Source: Streptacidiphilus melanogenes
GTDB lineage: Bacteria > Actinomycetota > Actinomycetes > Streptomycetales > Streptomycetaceae
Direction of reading: 5' to 3'
Assembly: GCF_000787835.1 (NCBI RefSeq)
Contig: NZ_BBPP01000004.1
Location: 209,486 to 257,931, forward strand
Length of the DNA stretch: 48,446 nt
Below, in pieces: positions 41,132-48,446 of the stretch. Under the pieces are notes generated by a model, which had not been told where the DNA came from, searched no databases, and was given only the letters and a program-made list of their open reading frames with translations. Every line of letters begins with the position of its first letter. The stretch's first letter is position 1. The translations under genes and the position numbers were made by a program.

Positions 41132-42085
41132 ATGAAGACGCGGATGGAGACGCTGTCCTTCGACAGCGACAGCCTGGAGGACACGGAGGCCTTCCTGTCG
41201 TCCGCCTACACGCCCATGCGCATCGGCGGGCCCACCGAGGACACGCGTGCGCGGATCGAGCGGCGGGCCGTCGGCACGCTGACGGTGGACCGCCTGTCGT
41301 TCGGGTACGACATGGGCTACGACGCCGGCAGCCTGGGCCGGGTGTGCCTGCTGAGCGTGCACAGCGGAACCCTGGTCGACCGCACGTCCGGGCGGGAGGA
41401 GGTCTTCGGCCCCGGGGAGACGTTCCTGCTCGCGCCCCCGGACCAGCCCTATCGGGGGGAGGTCCGCTCCGCCCGCTACACCATCGCCATGTTCGACCTC
41501 GCCGTGCTGGAGAAGGTCGCGGGCAACCCGCCCGACGCGGGACCGGTCCGCCTCACCGGCGCCCGCCCGGTGACGCCGGCCGCGGACCGGCAGCTGGCCG
41601 ACGTGGTCGCCTACCTGCGCGACGGCCTGCTGGACAACCCGGCCGCCTGGCAGTCGCCGCTGGTGGTGGCAAGCGCCGTGCAGCATCTGGCCGCCGCCAC
41701 CCTGGCCGCGCTGCCCAACAGCACGCAGACGCCGCCGACCCGTCGGGACAGCCGTGACGGGGGGAACGACACGCTGCGCCGGGCCACCGTCTTCGTCGAC
41801 GAACACGCCCACGAGGACATCGGTCTGGACGACATCGCCCGCGCCGCGGGGGTGACCCCGCGCGCACTGCAGTACGCCTTCCGTCGACACGCCGGGACCA
41901 CCCCCATGGCACACCTGCGCACGGTCCGCCTCGACCTGGCCCACAAGGACCTGCTCGCCGCCGACCCGGCGACCGCCACCGTCACCGGGATCGCCGCGCG
42001 CTGGGGCTTCTGGCACCCCGGGCACTTCGCCGACCACTACCGCCGCGCCTACGGACAGGGCCCCGGCCGCACCCTGCGCGGGTAA
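41132..42085 (+). CDS. AraC-family transcriptional regulator
   Basis: 317 residues from ATG 41132 (GGTGAG seven nt upstream; GTG 41120 is in frame). The N-terminal ligand domain is cupin-like (FGPGETFLLAPPDQPYRGEV), similar to the FeaR/AraC-binding-like group. The C-terminal double helix-turn-helix is FVDEHAHEDIGLDDIARAAG, VTPRALQYAFRRHAGTTPMA and VTGIAARWGFWHPGHFADHYRRAYGQGP. It lies 99 nt after the exporter on the same strand; probably its regulator or that of the peptide gene. Confidence 0.9.
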   Translation: MKTRMETLSFDSDSLEDTEAFLSSAYTPMRIGGPTEDTRARIERRAVGTLTVDRLSFGYDMGYDAGSLGRVCLLSVHSGTLVDRTSGREEVFGPGETFLLAPPDQPYRGEVRSARYTIAMFDLAVLEKVAGNPPDAGPVRLTGARPVTPAADRQLADVVAYLRDGLLDNPAAWQSPLVVASAVQHLAAATLAALPNSTQTPPTRRDSRDGGNDTLRRATVFVDEHAHEDIGLDDIARAAGVTPRALQYAFRRHAGTTPMAHLRTVRLDLAHKDLLAADPATATVTGIAARWGFWHPGHFADHYRRAYGQGPGRTLRG

Positions 42086-42234
42086 GGACGGGCCCCGGCA
42101 CAGGTCGGGGCGGCTCTGTTTCGTTTTCGGGACGGCCGAAGGTTTCGCAGCGAAGGTAGTGACAGGCGACCGTTCGCCGGGACCCTGGAGTTGCCCTGTC
42201 CCACGAGCCGAGCCCCGACGAGGCGGTGACGTCC

Positions 42235-42651
42235 ATGCACCCCGCGCAGCCCAGGTCCGCTGCCTCGTTCTCCTGTCACCGCCGTCCGGACGGCACCGTC
42301 GTCTGCCGGGTGCGCGGCCACGTCGACGTCGACAGCCGTACCGCCGTGCGTGACGCGTTCCGGTTCGCCCTCGACCTCGTCCCGAGCCACTGCACGCTCG
42401 TCGTCGACCTGGCCGACCTGGCTTTCTGCGACTCGACGGGGCTCAACGCCCTGCTCCGGCTGCGCCACGACGCGCAGCAGAAGCACACGCACATGGTCCT
42501 GTCCGGACCGGGGCGCCAGTTCCGGCGGCTGCTCGAGGTCACCGGCGCGGACGCGCTGTGGACCGTCCACCCGAACATCGACGCGGCGGTCCGTGCCGCC
42601 GCGTCGGCGCCTCGGCCGGGCCTGCCGCCCCACGAGCCGGAGGCCCGATGA
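42235..42651 (+). CDS. STAS-domain anti-sigma factor antagonist
   Basis: 138 residues from ATG 42235 (GTG 42226 is in frame). RVRGHVDVDSRTAVRDAFRF, CTLVVDLADLAFCDSTGLNA and VLSGPGRQFRRLLEVTGADA are the STAS blocks; the phosphorylatable serine is Ser67 in CDSTG. Such proteins release sigma factors by binding anti-sigma kinases (RsbW type). Neither a kinase nor a sigma gene is in view. Coupled (ATGA) to a 169-residue protein of unknown function. Confidence 0.92.
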   Translation: MHPAQPRSAASFSCHRRPDGTVVCRVRGHVDVDSRTAVRDAFRFALDLVPSHCTLVVDLADLAFCDSTGLNALLRLRHDAQQKHTHMVLSGPGRQFRRLLEVTGADALWTVHPNIDAAVRAAASAPRPGLPPHEPEAR

Positions 42652-43157
42652 CCGTCGACCACACCGGGACGGCGGCGGCGGACGCGGCCGCGCGGTTCGA
42701 CGCCGCACACGCTGCCCTTGCCCGGGCCGAGCGTGAACTCGCCCAGGACGGACGGCCGCTGACGGCGCGGGACGAAGTGGTCACCCGCCACGTCCTGGAG
42801 CCTCTCGACGCCCTCGCCGCGCTCGACCGGTCTGCCCAGGGCAGAGGCCCGGCACGGCGCAGCGATCCGGACGACGAGGCGGCGCTGCAGCGTGAGGCGC
42901 TCGCCGCCGTCGCGGTCGCCGTCCTGCACACCGAGGGCGGCCTGCGCCTGCTGTTCGCCGCCACCTGCGCGGCCCTGGAACCCCTCCTCCACCCCAGTGC
43001 CCCCGAGCCCGGCGGGCTCTTCCGGGCCCCGGGCGACGCGGACCCCCACGGCGCGGATCACCGCGCGGAGGCGGCACAGGTCCTGCGCCGCCTGCGCGAC
43101 GTGCTCCACACCGCTCTCGCCGCCCACCGTCCCGACCCGGCGGCCCCGCCGGGTTAG
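42648..43157 (+). CDS. Hypothetical helical protein coupled to the STAS gene
   Basis: 169 residues. Starts at the ATG that overlaps the STAS stop. Almost all Ala/Leu/Glu/Arg helix: AAARFDAAHAALARAERELA, VTRHVLEPLDALAALDRSAQ, AVAVLHTEGGLRLLFAATCA and AAQVLRRLRDVLHTALAAHR. No membrane segment, no recognised motif. May be a partner in the same partner-switch or a sensor; no family known to me. Confidence 0.6.
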   Translation: MTVDHTGTAAADAAARFDAAHAALARAERELAQDGRPLTARDEVVTRHVLEPLDALAALDRSAQGRGPARRSDPDDEAALQREALAAVAVAVLHTEGGLRLLFAATCAALEPLLHPSAPEPGGLFRAPGDADPHGADHRAEAAQVLRRLRDVLHTALAAHRPDPAAPPG

Positions 43158-43293
43158 GGCCTGTTCGAGGGTCCGGAGGATTCCGGCCGTCGGTCGGTGC
43201 GCGTGCCTCCGCGCGGCGTGTCGCGGACCCTCGTGCAGGTGTGTCACGCCGGGGACACCTCCGGCCGGGCGGGAGCTGCACCGTCCCCGGGCA

Positions 43294-43326
43294 CCCGTCC
43301 CGCCCGGCAGGGATGGGCGGGACGGG
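43294..43326. terminator. Hairpin terminator between convergent genes
   Basis: Perfect 12-bp stem CCCGTCCCGCCC (43294-43305) with 43315-43326, 9-nt loop. Lies in the 328-bp gap 43158-43485, between the STAS pair and the MarR gene. The gap also has CGAGGGTCCG (43166-43175) and its inverted copy 43224-43233, 48 nt apart. No gene is seen in it. Confidence 0.7.
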
Positions 43327-43485
43327 CCGGGGCAGGCGCGGAGCATGGAGCGGAGGCCGGTCACAGGCAGCGGGGAGGGCGCCGGGGCGTCGGGCCCGTG
43401 CGCGTTCGTGCTGGCGGGGGCGGGGCGGGGGTTGGGCGCGGCCCTCGACGCCGGGCGGGTGATCCAGCGCCGAGCGCGGGTCGTC

Positions 43486-43956
43486 TCAGCCCTGGCCGGC
43501 GTCGGCGCCGTCGTCCGCGAAGGGGCCTTCGTCGACGAAGCGCCGCAGGCAGCGGGCGAAGACCTCGGCGTCCGTCCCGGGCCAGGCGTCGAGTGAGCGC
43601 TCGATGCGGGCGGCCAGGCGCTGCCGGGTGACCTGGATCAGCTCGCGCCCCTCGTCCGTGACGGCCAGCAGGGTGGCGCGGCCGTCGGCGGGATCGGGTT
43701 CGCGTCGCAGCAGCCCCGCACGTTCCAGGCGGTCGGCGCGGCGCGTCACGGTGGTGCGGTCCAGCTCGACGGCCCGCCCGAGGTCGGCCGCGCTGCACGG
43801 GCCGGTCCTGGTCAGGCCGCTGAGCACGGGATAGGTGAGCTCGTCCAGCGCCTCGCCGAGGCCCTCGGTGAGGTGGGCGTAGAGGCGGGCGCGCGTGGTG
43901 CGGCGCAGGAGCGTTCCGAGGGCGTCGGCGATCTCCTGGCCCGTCGTGGTCGTCAC
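43486..43956 (-). CDS. MarR-family transcriptional regulator
   Basis: 156 residues from GTG 43956. EALDELTYPVLSGLTRTGPC, SAADLGRAVELDRTTVTRRA, DRLERAGLLRREPDPADGRA and TLLAVTDEGREL form the winged helix-turn-helix; DPxDxR and the following wing are diagnostic of MarR. TAAACT (43968-43963) is a good -10 whose transcript would start at about the GTG, making the mRNA nearly leaderless. It lies divergent to the SnoaL-like gene with two palindromes between, so it controls both. Confidence 0.9.
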   Translation of the reverse strand: MTTTTGQEIADALGTLLRRTTRARLYAHLTEGLGEALDELTYPVLSGLTRTGPCSAADLGRAVELDRTTVTRRADRLERAGLLRREPDPADGRATLLAVTDEGRELIQVTRQRLAARIERSLDAWPGTDAEVFARCLRRFVDEGPFADDGADAGQG

Positions 43957-43967
43957 GCCCTCAGTTT

Positions 43968-44027
43968 AGCGTGCGCGACGCACGCTTTTGCTGGTACGGT
44001 TCAGATGCGTGCTTGAAGCACGCATCT
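43968..44027. promoter_or_regulatory. Two MarR-type palindromes in the divergent region
   Basis: AGCGTGCG (43968-43975), CGA, CGCACGCT (43979-43986), a perfect 19-bp palindrome. Second: 44003-44014 (AGATGCGTGCTT) and 44016-44027 (AAGCACGCATCT) around a central G, a perfect 25-bp palindrome. Both share GCGTGC half-sites. TACGGT (43995-44000) is a possible -10 for the SnoaL-like gene. Confidence 0.85.
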
Positions 44028-44052
44028 TGCTCCGACAAACCGAGGGACTCCC

Positions 44053-44445
44053 ATGCCCAACACCGACATCCGCAGCGCCATGACCGACCTGCTCTTCACC
44101 CCGGGCCTCTCCCTGGACGAGGCCGCGGACCGGCACTTCGCCCCCGACTACCGCCAGCGGACCGACGGCGAGTGGGCCGACCGCACGCAGTTCCTCGCCC
44201 ACATCGCCCATCTGCGCGACGTCGTCGCCGGTGGCTCGGTCCGGGTGGACGACGAGCTCGTCCAGGGTGACCGGTACGCCGACCGGCACACGGTGGACGT
44301 CACCAAGAAGGACGGGTCCACCGTCCAAATGGAGGTCTACGTCTTCGCCGAGTTCGCCCCCGACGGCCGGTTCCGCCGCATCGAGGAGACCACCCTCCTG
44401 CTCCAGGGCGGCGCGGACGACCGCAACCTCGGCAGCGCCCGCTGA
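44053..44445 (+). CDS. SnoaL-like / NTF2-fold protein
   Basis: 130 residues from ATG 44053, with GAGGGA five nt upstream. LSLDEAADRHFAPDYRQRTD, FLAHIAHLRDVVAGGSVRVD, DRYADRHTVDVTKKDGSTVQ and EVYVFAEFAPDGRFRRIEET follow the alpha+beta cone of the NTF2-like fold, as in SnoaL-type small enzymes and binding proteins. It is divergent from a MarR regulator and under its palindromes, so it is probably the induced target, acting on the inducing small molecule. Confidence 0.85.
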   Translation: MPNTDIRSAMTDLLFTPGLSLDEAADRHFAPDYRQRTDGEWADRTQFLAHIAHLRDVVAGGSVRVDDELVQGDRYADRHTVDVTKKDGSTVQMEVYVFAEFAPDGRFRRIEETTLLLQGGADDRNLGSAR

Positions 44446-44630
44446 GCCGAGCTCCCGCAGGGGATCTGGTGCACCGTCAACAGCCGTCCGGTCCGGGCAG
44501 CGTGGGGTGGGTCGGAAGCGGCGGCACGCCGCCGTTCCCGACCTGCCCGACCGCAGCCAAGAGGCGACATATCGTCATCAAGCGGTCATTCCACCGGTGA
44601 ACACCACGATCCCCTCCTGGAGGCACCACC

Positions 44631-45791
44631 ATGCGCACAGGCCCCCGACGTCTCGGCACGGCCGTCGCCACCGCCCTGGCCACCCTCACGGCGCTCGTCG
44701 CCACCGCCCCCGCGACCTCCGCCGCGACCGGCGCCGGCGTCGCCAAGGACGCCGGCGGCTCCCACGCCGTCTTCGTCCAGACCAACGACCCTGCGGGCAA
44801 CCAGATCGTCGCCTACCACCGCGAGGGGAACGGCCGGCTCATCCGGACCGGCACCTTCGACACCGGCGGCAAGGGCGGCCAGCTGCAGGGCTCGGTCGCG
44901 GACCACCTGGCCTCGCAGGGCGCGCTGACCTACGACTCCGCCCACGGCCTGCTGTTCGCCGTCAACGCGGGAAGCAACACGGTGTCGGTCTTCTCCGTGC
45001 GCGGCGACCGTCTGGAGCTGCGTCAGGTCATCCGTTCCGGCGGCCGGTTCCCCGTCAGCGTCGCGGTCCACTGCGACACCGTCTACGTGCTCAACGCCCT
45101 GGACGGCGGATCGATCCAGGGCTACACCCTCGACGGCGACCACCTGCGCAGGCACGCCGACTGGCGTCGCCGCCTGGGTCTCGACCCGCACGCCACCCCG
45201 CAGTTCACCAACACCCCCGGCCAGGTCGGCTTCACCGGTGACGGCTCCCACCTCGTCGTGACCACCAAGGCCAACGGGAACAACCTCGAGGTCTTCGGCG
45301 TGGCGCCCTCCGGCGCGCCGTCCGACCACCCCCGGACGACCAACTTCCCCGACGCGGTCCCCTTCGGCTTCGTCCCCAACGGCCCGCACGGCATCTTCCT
45401 GACGGAGGCCGGACCGAACGCGCTGACCACCGTCGACATCCACCGCGACGGCGCCGCCGAGCAGGTCGCCTTCGCGGCGACCGGCCAGCAGGCCACCTGC
45501 TGGGTCGTCGCCATCCGCGACCTGCTGTACACCTCGAACGCCGGCAGCAACTCCGTCAGCGGCTTCCGGGCCACCGACCGCGGCCGGCACCTCACCGCCC
45601 TCGGCCAGGCGAGCACCGACCCCGGCACCATCGACGCCGCCGCGTCCGAGGGCGGCCGGTTCCTCTACGTGCTCACCGGGGTCAACGGCGTCGTGGACGA
45701 GTTCTCCGTCGCGCACGACGGCACCCTGACGCAGATCGGCTCCGCCGTCGTACCGCACGGCGCGGGCAGCGAGGGCATCGTCGCGTTCTGA
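44631..45791 (+). CDS. Secreted beta-propeller (lactonase-like) protein
   Basis: 386 residues from ATG 44631, with GGAGG seven nt upstream. Signal peptide: TGPRRLGTAVATALATLTAL, cleavage near TSAATG. Seven or so repeating strands of the YVTN/lactonase propeller: AVFVQTNDPAGNQIVAYHRE, LLFAVNAGSNTVSVFSVRGD, VYVLNALDGGSIQGYTLDGD, LLYTSNAGSNSVSGFRATDR and FLYVLTGVNGVVDEFSVAHD. Related to 6-phosphogluconolactonase-like propellers, but secreted, so the substrate is probably not phosphogluconolactone. Ends at a strong hairpin. Confidence 0.88.
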   Translation: MRTGPRRLGTAVATALATLTALVATAPATSAATGAGVAKDAGGSHAVFVQTNDPAGNQIVAYHREGNGRLIRTGTFDTGGKGGQLQGSVADHLASQGALTYDSAHGLLFAVNAGSNTVSVFSVRGDRLELRQVIRSGGRFPVSVAVHCDTVYVLNALDGGSIQGYTLDGDHLRRHADWRRRLGLDPHATPQFTNTPGQVGFTGDGSHLVVTTKANGNNLEVFGVAPSGAPSDHPRTTNFPDAVPFGFVPNGPHGIFLTEAGPNALTTVDIHRDGAAEQVAFAATGQQATCWVVAIRDLLYTSNAGSNSVSGFRATDRGRHLTALGQASTDPGTIDAAASEGGRFLYVLTGVNGVVDEFSVAHDGTLTQIGSAVVPHGAGSEGIVAF

Positions 45792-45808
45792 CCCTGACGC
45801 GCGCGCAG

Positions 45809-45844
45809 GGCCTGCCGACGGGCGCCGACGCCCGTCGGCAGGCC
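45809..45844. terminator. Strong hairpin terminator
   Basis: 16-bp perfect stem GGCCTGCCGACGGGCG (45809-45824) with 45829-45844, loop CCGA, 17 nt after the propeller gene. Confidence 0.9.
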
Positions 45845-45913
45845 GTACCGCGTCCGGGCCAGCAGACTGGAAGGGCTGTTCCGGAACCACGCGACAGTCC
45901 TGGGTGGTGAGCC

Positions 45914-47590
45914 ATGGCAGAGGCCGCCGACACGGTGCGGACCGTGATCATGACCGTGGACGACGATCCCGCGGTGTCCCGCGCGGTCGCCCGTGACCTG
46001 CGCCGACGCTACGGCGGCGAGTACCGGGTGGTGCGCGCCGAGTCCGGTGGGGACGCGCTGGACGCGCTGCGCGAGCTGAAGCTGCGCGGCGCCCCCGTCG
46101 CGGTGATCCTCGCCGACTACCGGATGCCGCAGATGAACGGGATCGAGCTGCTGGAGGAGGCGCTCGACCTGTTCCCCACCGCCCGACGGGTGCTGCTGAC
46201 CGCCTACGCCGACACCAGCGCCGCGATCGACGCCATCAACGTCGTCGACCTCGACCACTACCTGCTCAAGCCGTGGGAGCCGCCGGAGGAGAAGCTGTAC
46301 CCGGTGGTCGACGACCTGCTGGAGTCGTGGCGGGCCACCGACGGCCGGGACGTCAACATCACCAAGGTCGTCGGCCACCGGTGGTCCGCCCGGTCCTCAC
46401 AGATCCGCGAGTTCCTCGCACGCAACCAGGTGCCCTACCGGTGGTACTCCGTCGAGGAGCCGGAGGGTGCGCGGCTGCTCGCCGCCGCGGGCCGGGACAA
46501 GCTGCGGCTGCCCTTGGTGGTGACCCCGGACGGCGGCACGCTCGTCGAGCCCGAGGAGCGCGAGCTGGCCGCCGCCGTCGGGCTGTCCACCACGCCCGCG
46601 GCCGACTTCTACGACCTGGTCATCGTCGGCGGCGGCCCCGCCGGTCTCGGCGCCGCCGTCTACGGCGCCTCCGAGGGACTGCGCACCGTCCTCGTCGAGC
46701 GCGAGGCGACCGGCGGCCAGGCGGGGCAGAGCTCCCGCATCGAGAACTACCTCGGCTTCCCCGACGGCGTCTCCGGCGCGCAGCTCACCGACCGGGCCCG
46801 CCGCCAGGCCACCAAGTTCGGCGCGGAACTTCTCACCGCGTCCAAGGTCACCGGCCTCGAGGTGCACGGGGCCGCCCGCACGCTGCGCTTCGCCGACGGA
46901 ACGAGCATCTCCTCACACGCCGTGATCCTCGCGACCGGCGTGTCGTACCGGCAGCTCGACGCCCCCGGGGTGGTGGAGCTGACCGGGAGCGGCGTCTACT
47001 ACGGCTCGGCGCTGACCGAGGCGGCGGCCTGCGCGGGCCAGGACGTGTACATCGTGGGCGGGGCGAACTCGGCCGGCCAGGCCGCGATGTTCCTCTCCCG
47101 CCGCGCCCGCAGCGTCACCCTGCTGGTCCGGGCGTCGCGGCTGGCCGCGTCCATGTCCTACTACCTGCTCCAGCGGGTCGAGGACGCCCCCACCATCTCC
47201 GTGCGCACGGACACCGTCGTGGAGGCCGTCCACGGCAAGGAGCACCTGGAGGGGATGACCCTGCGCAACCGGGTCACCGGGCAGACCGAGAGCGTCGACG
47301 CGCAGTGGCTGTACGTCTTCATCGGCGCCGCGCCGCTGACCGACTGGCTGGACGGCACAGTGCTCAGGGACCCGCGCGGCTTCGTGCTGACCGGCCCGGA
47401 CCTGACCGCCGACGGGCGCCCGCCCGCCGGCTGGGCGCTCGACCGGCCCCCCTACCACCTGGAGACCAACGTGCCGGGGGTTTTCGCGGCCGGGGACGTG
47501 CGCGCGGAGTCCGCCAAGCGGGTCGCCTCCGCCGTCGGCGAGGGCGCCATGGCCGTCATGCTCGCCCACCGGTACCTGGAGCAGTCATGA
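45914..47590 (+). CDS. Receiver domain-glutaredoxin-like-thioredoxin reductase-like fusion protein
   Basis: 558 residues with three parts. Residues 8-145 are a response-regulator receiver: VIMTVDDDPAVSRAVARDLR, AVILADYRMPQMNGIELL with phospho-acceptor Asp68, TAYAD and LKPW. Residues about 148-225 look like a glutaredoxin/thioredoxin fold with its cysteines replaced (GHRWSARSSQIREFLARNQV). Residues 235-558 are a pyridine nucleotide-disulfide oxidoreductase: DLVIVGGGPAGLGAAVYGAS (FAD), GGQAGQSSRIENYLGFPDGV, DVYIVGGANSAGQAAMFLSR (NADPH) and TNVPGVFAAGDVRAESAKRV. The CxxC of thioredoxin reductase is absent (GSALTEAAACAGQ). Coupled (ATGA) to the cNMP-binding kinase gene. Confidence 0.93.
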   Translation: MAEAADTVRTVIMTVDDDPAVSRAVARDLRRRYGGEYRVVRAESGGDALDALRELKLRGAPVAVILADYRMPQMNGIELLEEALDLFPTARRVLLTAYADTSAAIDAINVVDLDHYLLKPWEPPEEKLYPVVDDLLESWRATDGRDVNITKVVGHRWSARSSQIREFLARNQVPYRWYSVEEPEGARLLAAAGRDKLRLPLVVTPDGGTLVEPEERELAAAVGLSTTPAADFYDLVIVGGGPAGLGAAVYGASEGLRTVLVEREATGGQAGQSSRIENYLGFPDGVSGAQLTDRARRQATKFGAELLTASKVTGLEVHGAARTLRFADGTSISSHAVILATGVSYRQLDAPGVVELTGSGVYYGSALTEAAACAGQDVYIVGGANSAGQAAMFLSRRARSVTLLVRASRLAASMSYYLLQRVEDAPTISVRTDTVVEAVHGKEHLEGMTLRNRVTGQTESVDAQWLYVFIGAAPLTDWLDGTVLRDPRGFVLTGPDLTADGRPPAGWALDRPPYHLETNVPGVFAAGDVRAESAKRVASAVGEGAMAVMLAHRYLEQS

Positions 47591-48446
47591 CCGCGGGCCC
47601 GGTGCGGTGCGACCCGGGAGAGCTGCGCTCGCTGTTCCTGTTCGAGAAGCTGTCGTCCGAACAGCTCGCCGAGCTGTGCCGGGACGGCCGCGTCGAGTGG
47701 CACGACCCCGGCCCGGTGTACCGGGAGGGCGAGCCGGCGACGAGCTTCTACGTGCTGTTCCACGGGACCGTGGTGCTCTCGCGCCGGGTCGGCGACCAGG
47801 AGGTGGACGTCACCCGCACCTCCGCGCCCGGCGTGTACGCCGGGGCCTTCCAGGCGTACCTCGGCGACCAGGTGCCGCAGGTGTACAACAACTCCCTGCG
47901 GGTGACCGAGCGGTCGCGGTTCTTCGTGCTGCCCGCCGAGGCCTTCGCGCAGATCATGCGCGCCTGGTTCCCGATGGCGGTCCACCTGCTGGAGGGCCTG
48001 TTCTTCGGGATCAAGAACGCCCAGGAGGCGATCGGCCAACGCGAGCGGCTGCTGGCCCTCGGCTCGGTGACGGCCGGGCTGACCCACGAGCTCAACAACC
48101 CGGCCGCCGCCGCGGTGCGCGCCGCCGCGGCGCTGCGCGAGCGCGCCGCGCGGGTGCGCCGCGCGTACGGTGCGCTCGCCGCCGAGCCGCACCCGGCCGA
48201 GGAGCTGGCCCGCCTGAACGACCTCCAGGACCTGACGCTCGCCGAGATCGGGCAGGCGCCGGCGCTCGGCCCCCTCCAGGCGGCGGACCGGGAGGACGAG
48301 ATCGGCGACTGGCTGGAGGAGCACGACATCGCCGACGACGGGCAGCTGGCGCCCGTCCTGGTCCAGGCGGGTCTGGACACCGACTGGCTGGACCGGATCG
48401 CGGACTCGGTGCCCGGTGACGCGCTCGGCGGCACGCTGGACTGGCT
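47587..48446 (+). CDS. Cyclic-nucleotide-binding domain histidine kinase (N-terminal part, cut by window edge)
   Basis: 286 codons to the end of the window, still open. The start ATG overlaps the preceding stop. Residues about 15-140 are a cNMP-binding-like domain: LFLFEKLSSEQLAELCRDGR, YREGEPATSFYVLFHGTVVL, SRFFVLPAEAFAQIMRAWFP. Then RERLLALGSVTAGLTHELNN with the H-box histidine His167 in LTHELNNPAAAA, a histidine kinase dimerisation helix, then an unusual acidic helical insert. The ATPase domain lies beyond the edge. With the receiver-flavoprotein it makes a two-component pair in one operon; the kinase probably phosphorylates Asp68 there. Confidence 0.9.
   Translation, partial: MTAGPVRCDPGELRSLFLFEKLSSEQLAELCRDGRVEWHDPGPVYREGEPATSFYVLFHGTVVLSRRVGDQEVDVTRTSAPGVYAGAFQAYLGDQVPQVYNNSLRVTERSRFFVLPAEAFAQIMRAWFPMAVHLLEGLFFGIKNAQEAIGQRERLLALGSVTAGLTHELNNPAAAAVRAAAALRERAARVRRAYGALAAEPHPAEELARLNDLQDLTLAEIGQAPALGPLQAADREDEIGDWLEEHDIADDGQLAPVLVQAGLDTDWLDRIADSVPGDALGGTLDW

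Overview
The window is chromosomal DNA of a high-GC actinomycete. Codon third positions are almost all G or C, there are many GTG starts, 4-nt ATGA/GTGA overlaps within operons, TAGGGT-type -10 boxes, and gene families typical of Streptomyces and its relatives (Kitasatospora, Streptacidiphilus). I cannot name the species. There is no rRNA, tRNA, CRISPR array, prophage or transposase. The window starts inside a LacI-type regulator gene and ends inside a histidine-kinase-like gene.

Layout. 0-5 kb: a LacI-type regulator divergent from a three-gene sugar ABC transporter operon with two matching palindromic operators, then a carboxymuconolactone-decarboxylase/AhpD-like protein and a secreted Ca2+-dependent PI-PLC-like enzyme, and a C-terminal remnant of an aminoglycoside phosphotransferase. 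5.4-13.4 kb: a Zn-alcohol dehydrogenase/VOC/GNAT operon divergent from katG, a permease-GntR pair with a palindrome upstream, and a peroxiredoxin. 13.4-17.4 kb: a decayed hypothetical gene, a PPOX-fold flavin/F420 protein, an NCS1 permease, the zinc-free ribosomal proteins L33 and L31 behind a probable Zur box, and a very small protein-XRE pair with a self-operator over its start codon. 17.4-20.2 kb: AAC(2')-I aminoglycoside acetyltransferase, a [2Fe-2S] thioredoxin-like ferredoxin and ChrA. 21-25.5 kb: IclR and ornithine cyclodeaminase-like genes, divergent from an amidohydrolase and an M19 dipeptidase-like gene, with a two-site operator between; this looks like one regulated unit for an amino-acid or peptide derivative. 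25.5-29.2 kb: small conserved hypotheticals, a CBS-pair protein, and an alanyl-tRNA synthetase paralogue with only the aminoacylation module. 29.3-39 kb: envelope genes (CE4 deacetylase, molybdopterin oxidoreductase with fasciclin lipoprotein, photolyase with SRPBCC, serine beta-lactamase-like lipoprotein with acyltransferase, deacetylase-like lipoprotein). 38.6-42.1 kb: a 37-residue Arg/His/Asp-rich peptide with a near-perfect ribosome binding site, a strong hairpin, an ABC exporter and an AraC-type regulator. 42.2-48.4 kb: a STAS protein with a coupled unknown, a MarR/SnoaL-like pair with two long palindromes, a secreted beta-propeller, and a receiver-flavoprotein fusion coupled to a cNMP-binding histidine kinase.

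The most original candidate is the unannotated peptide/hairpin/ABC-exporter/AraC locus (38.9-42.1 kb), which has the layout of a secreted peptide system but no visible maturation enzyme. Next are the mini toxin-antitoxin-like pair at 17.0-17.4 kb, the IclR-controlled divergent locus whose M19 protein lacks expected metal ligands, and the receiver-flavoprotein/cNMP-kinase pair at the right edge. All functions are inferred by reading motifs; no database search was run.
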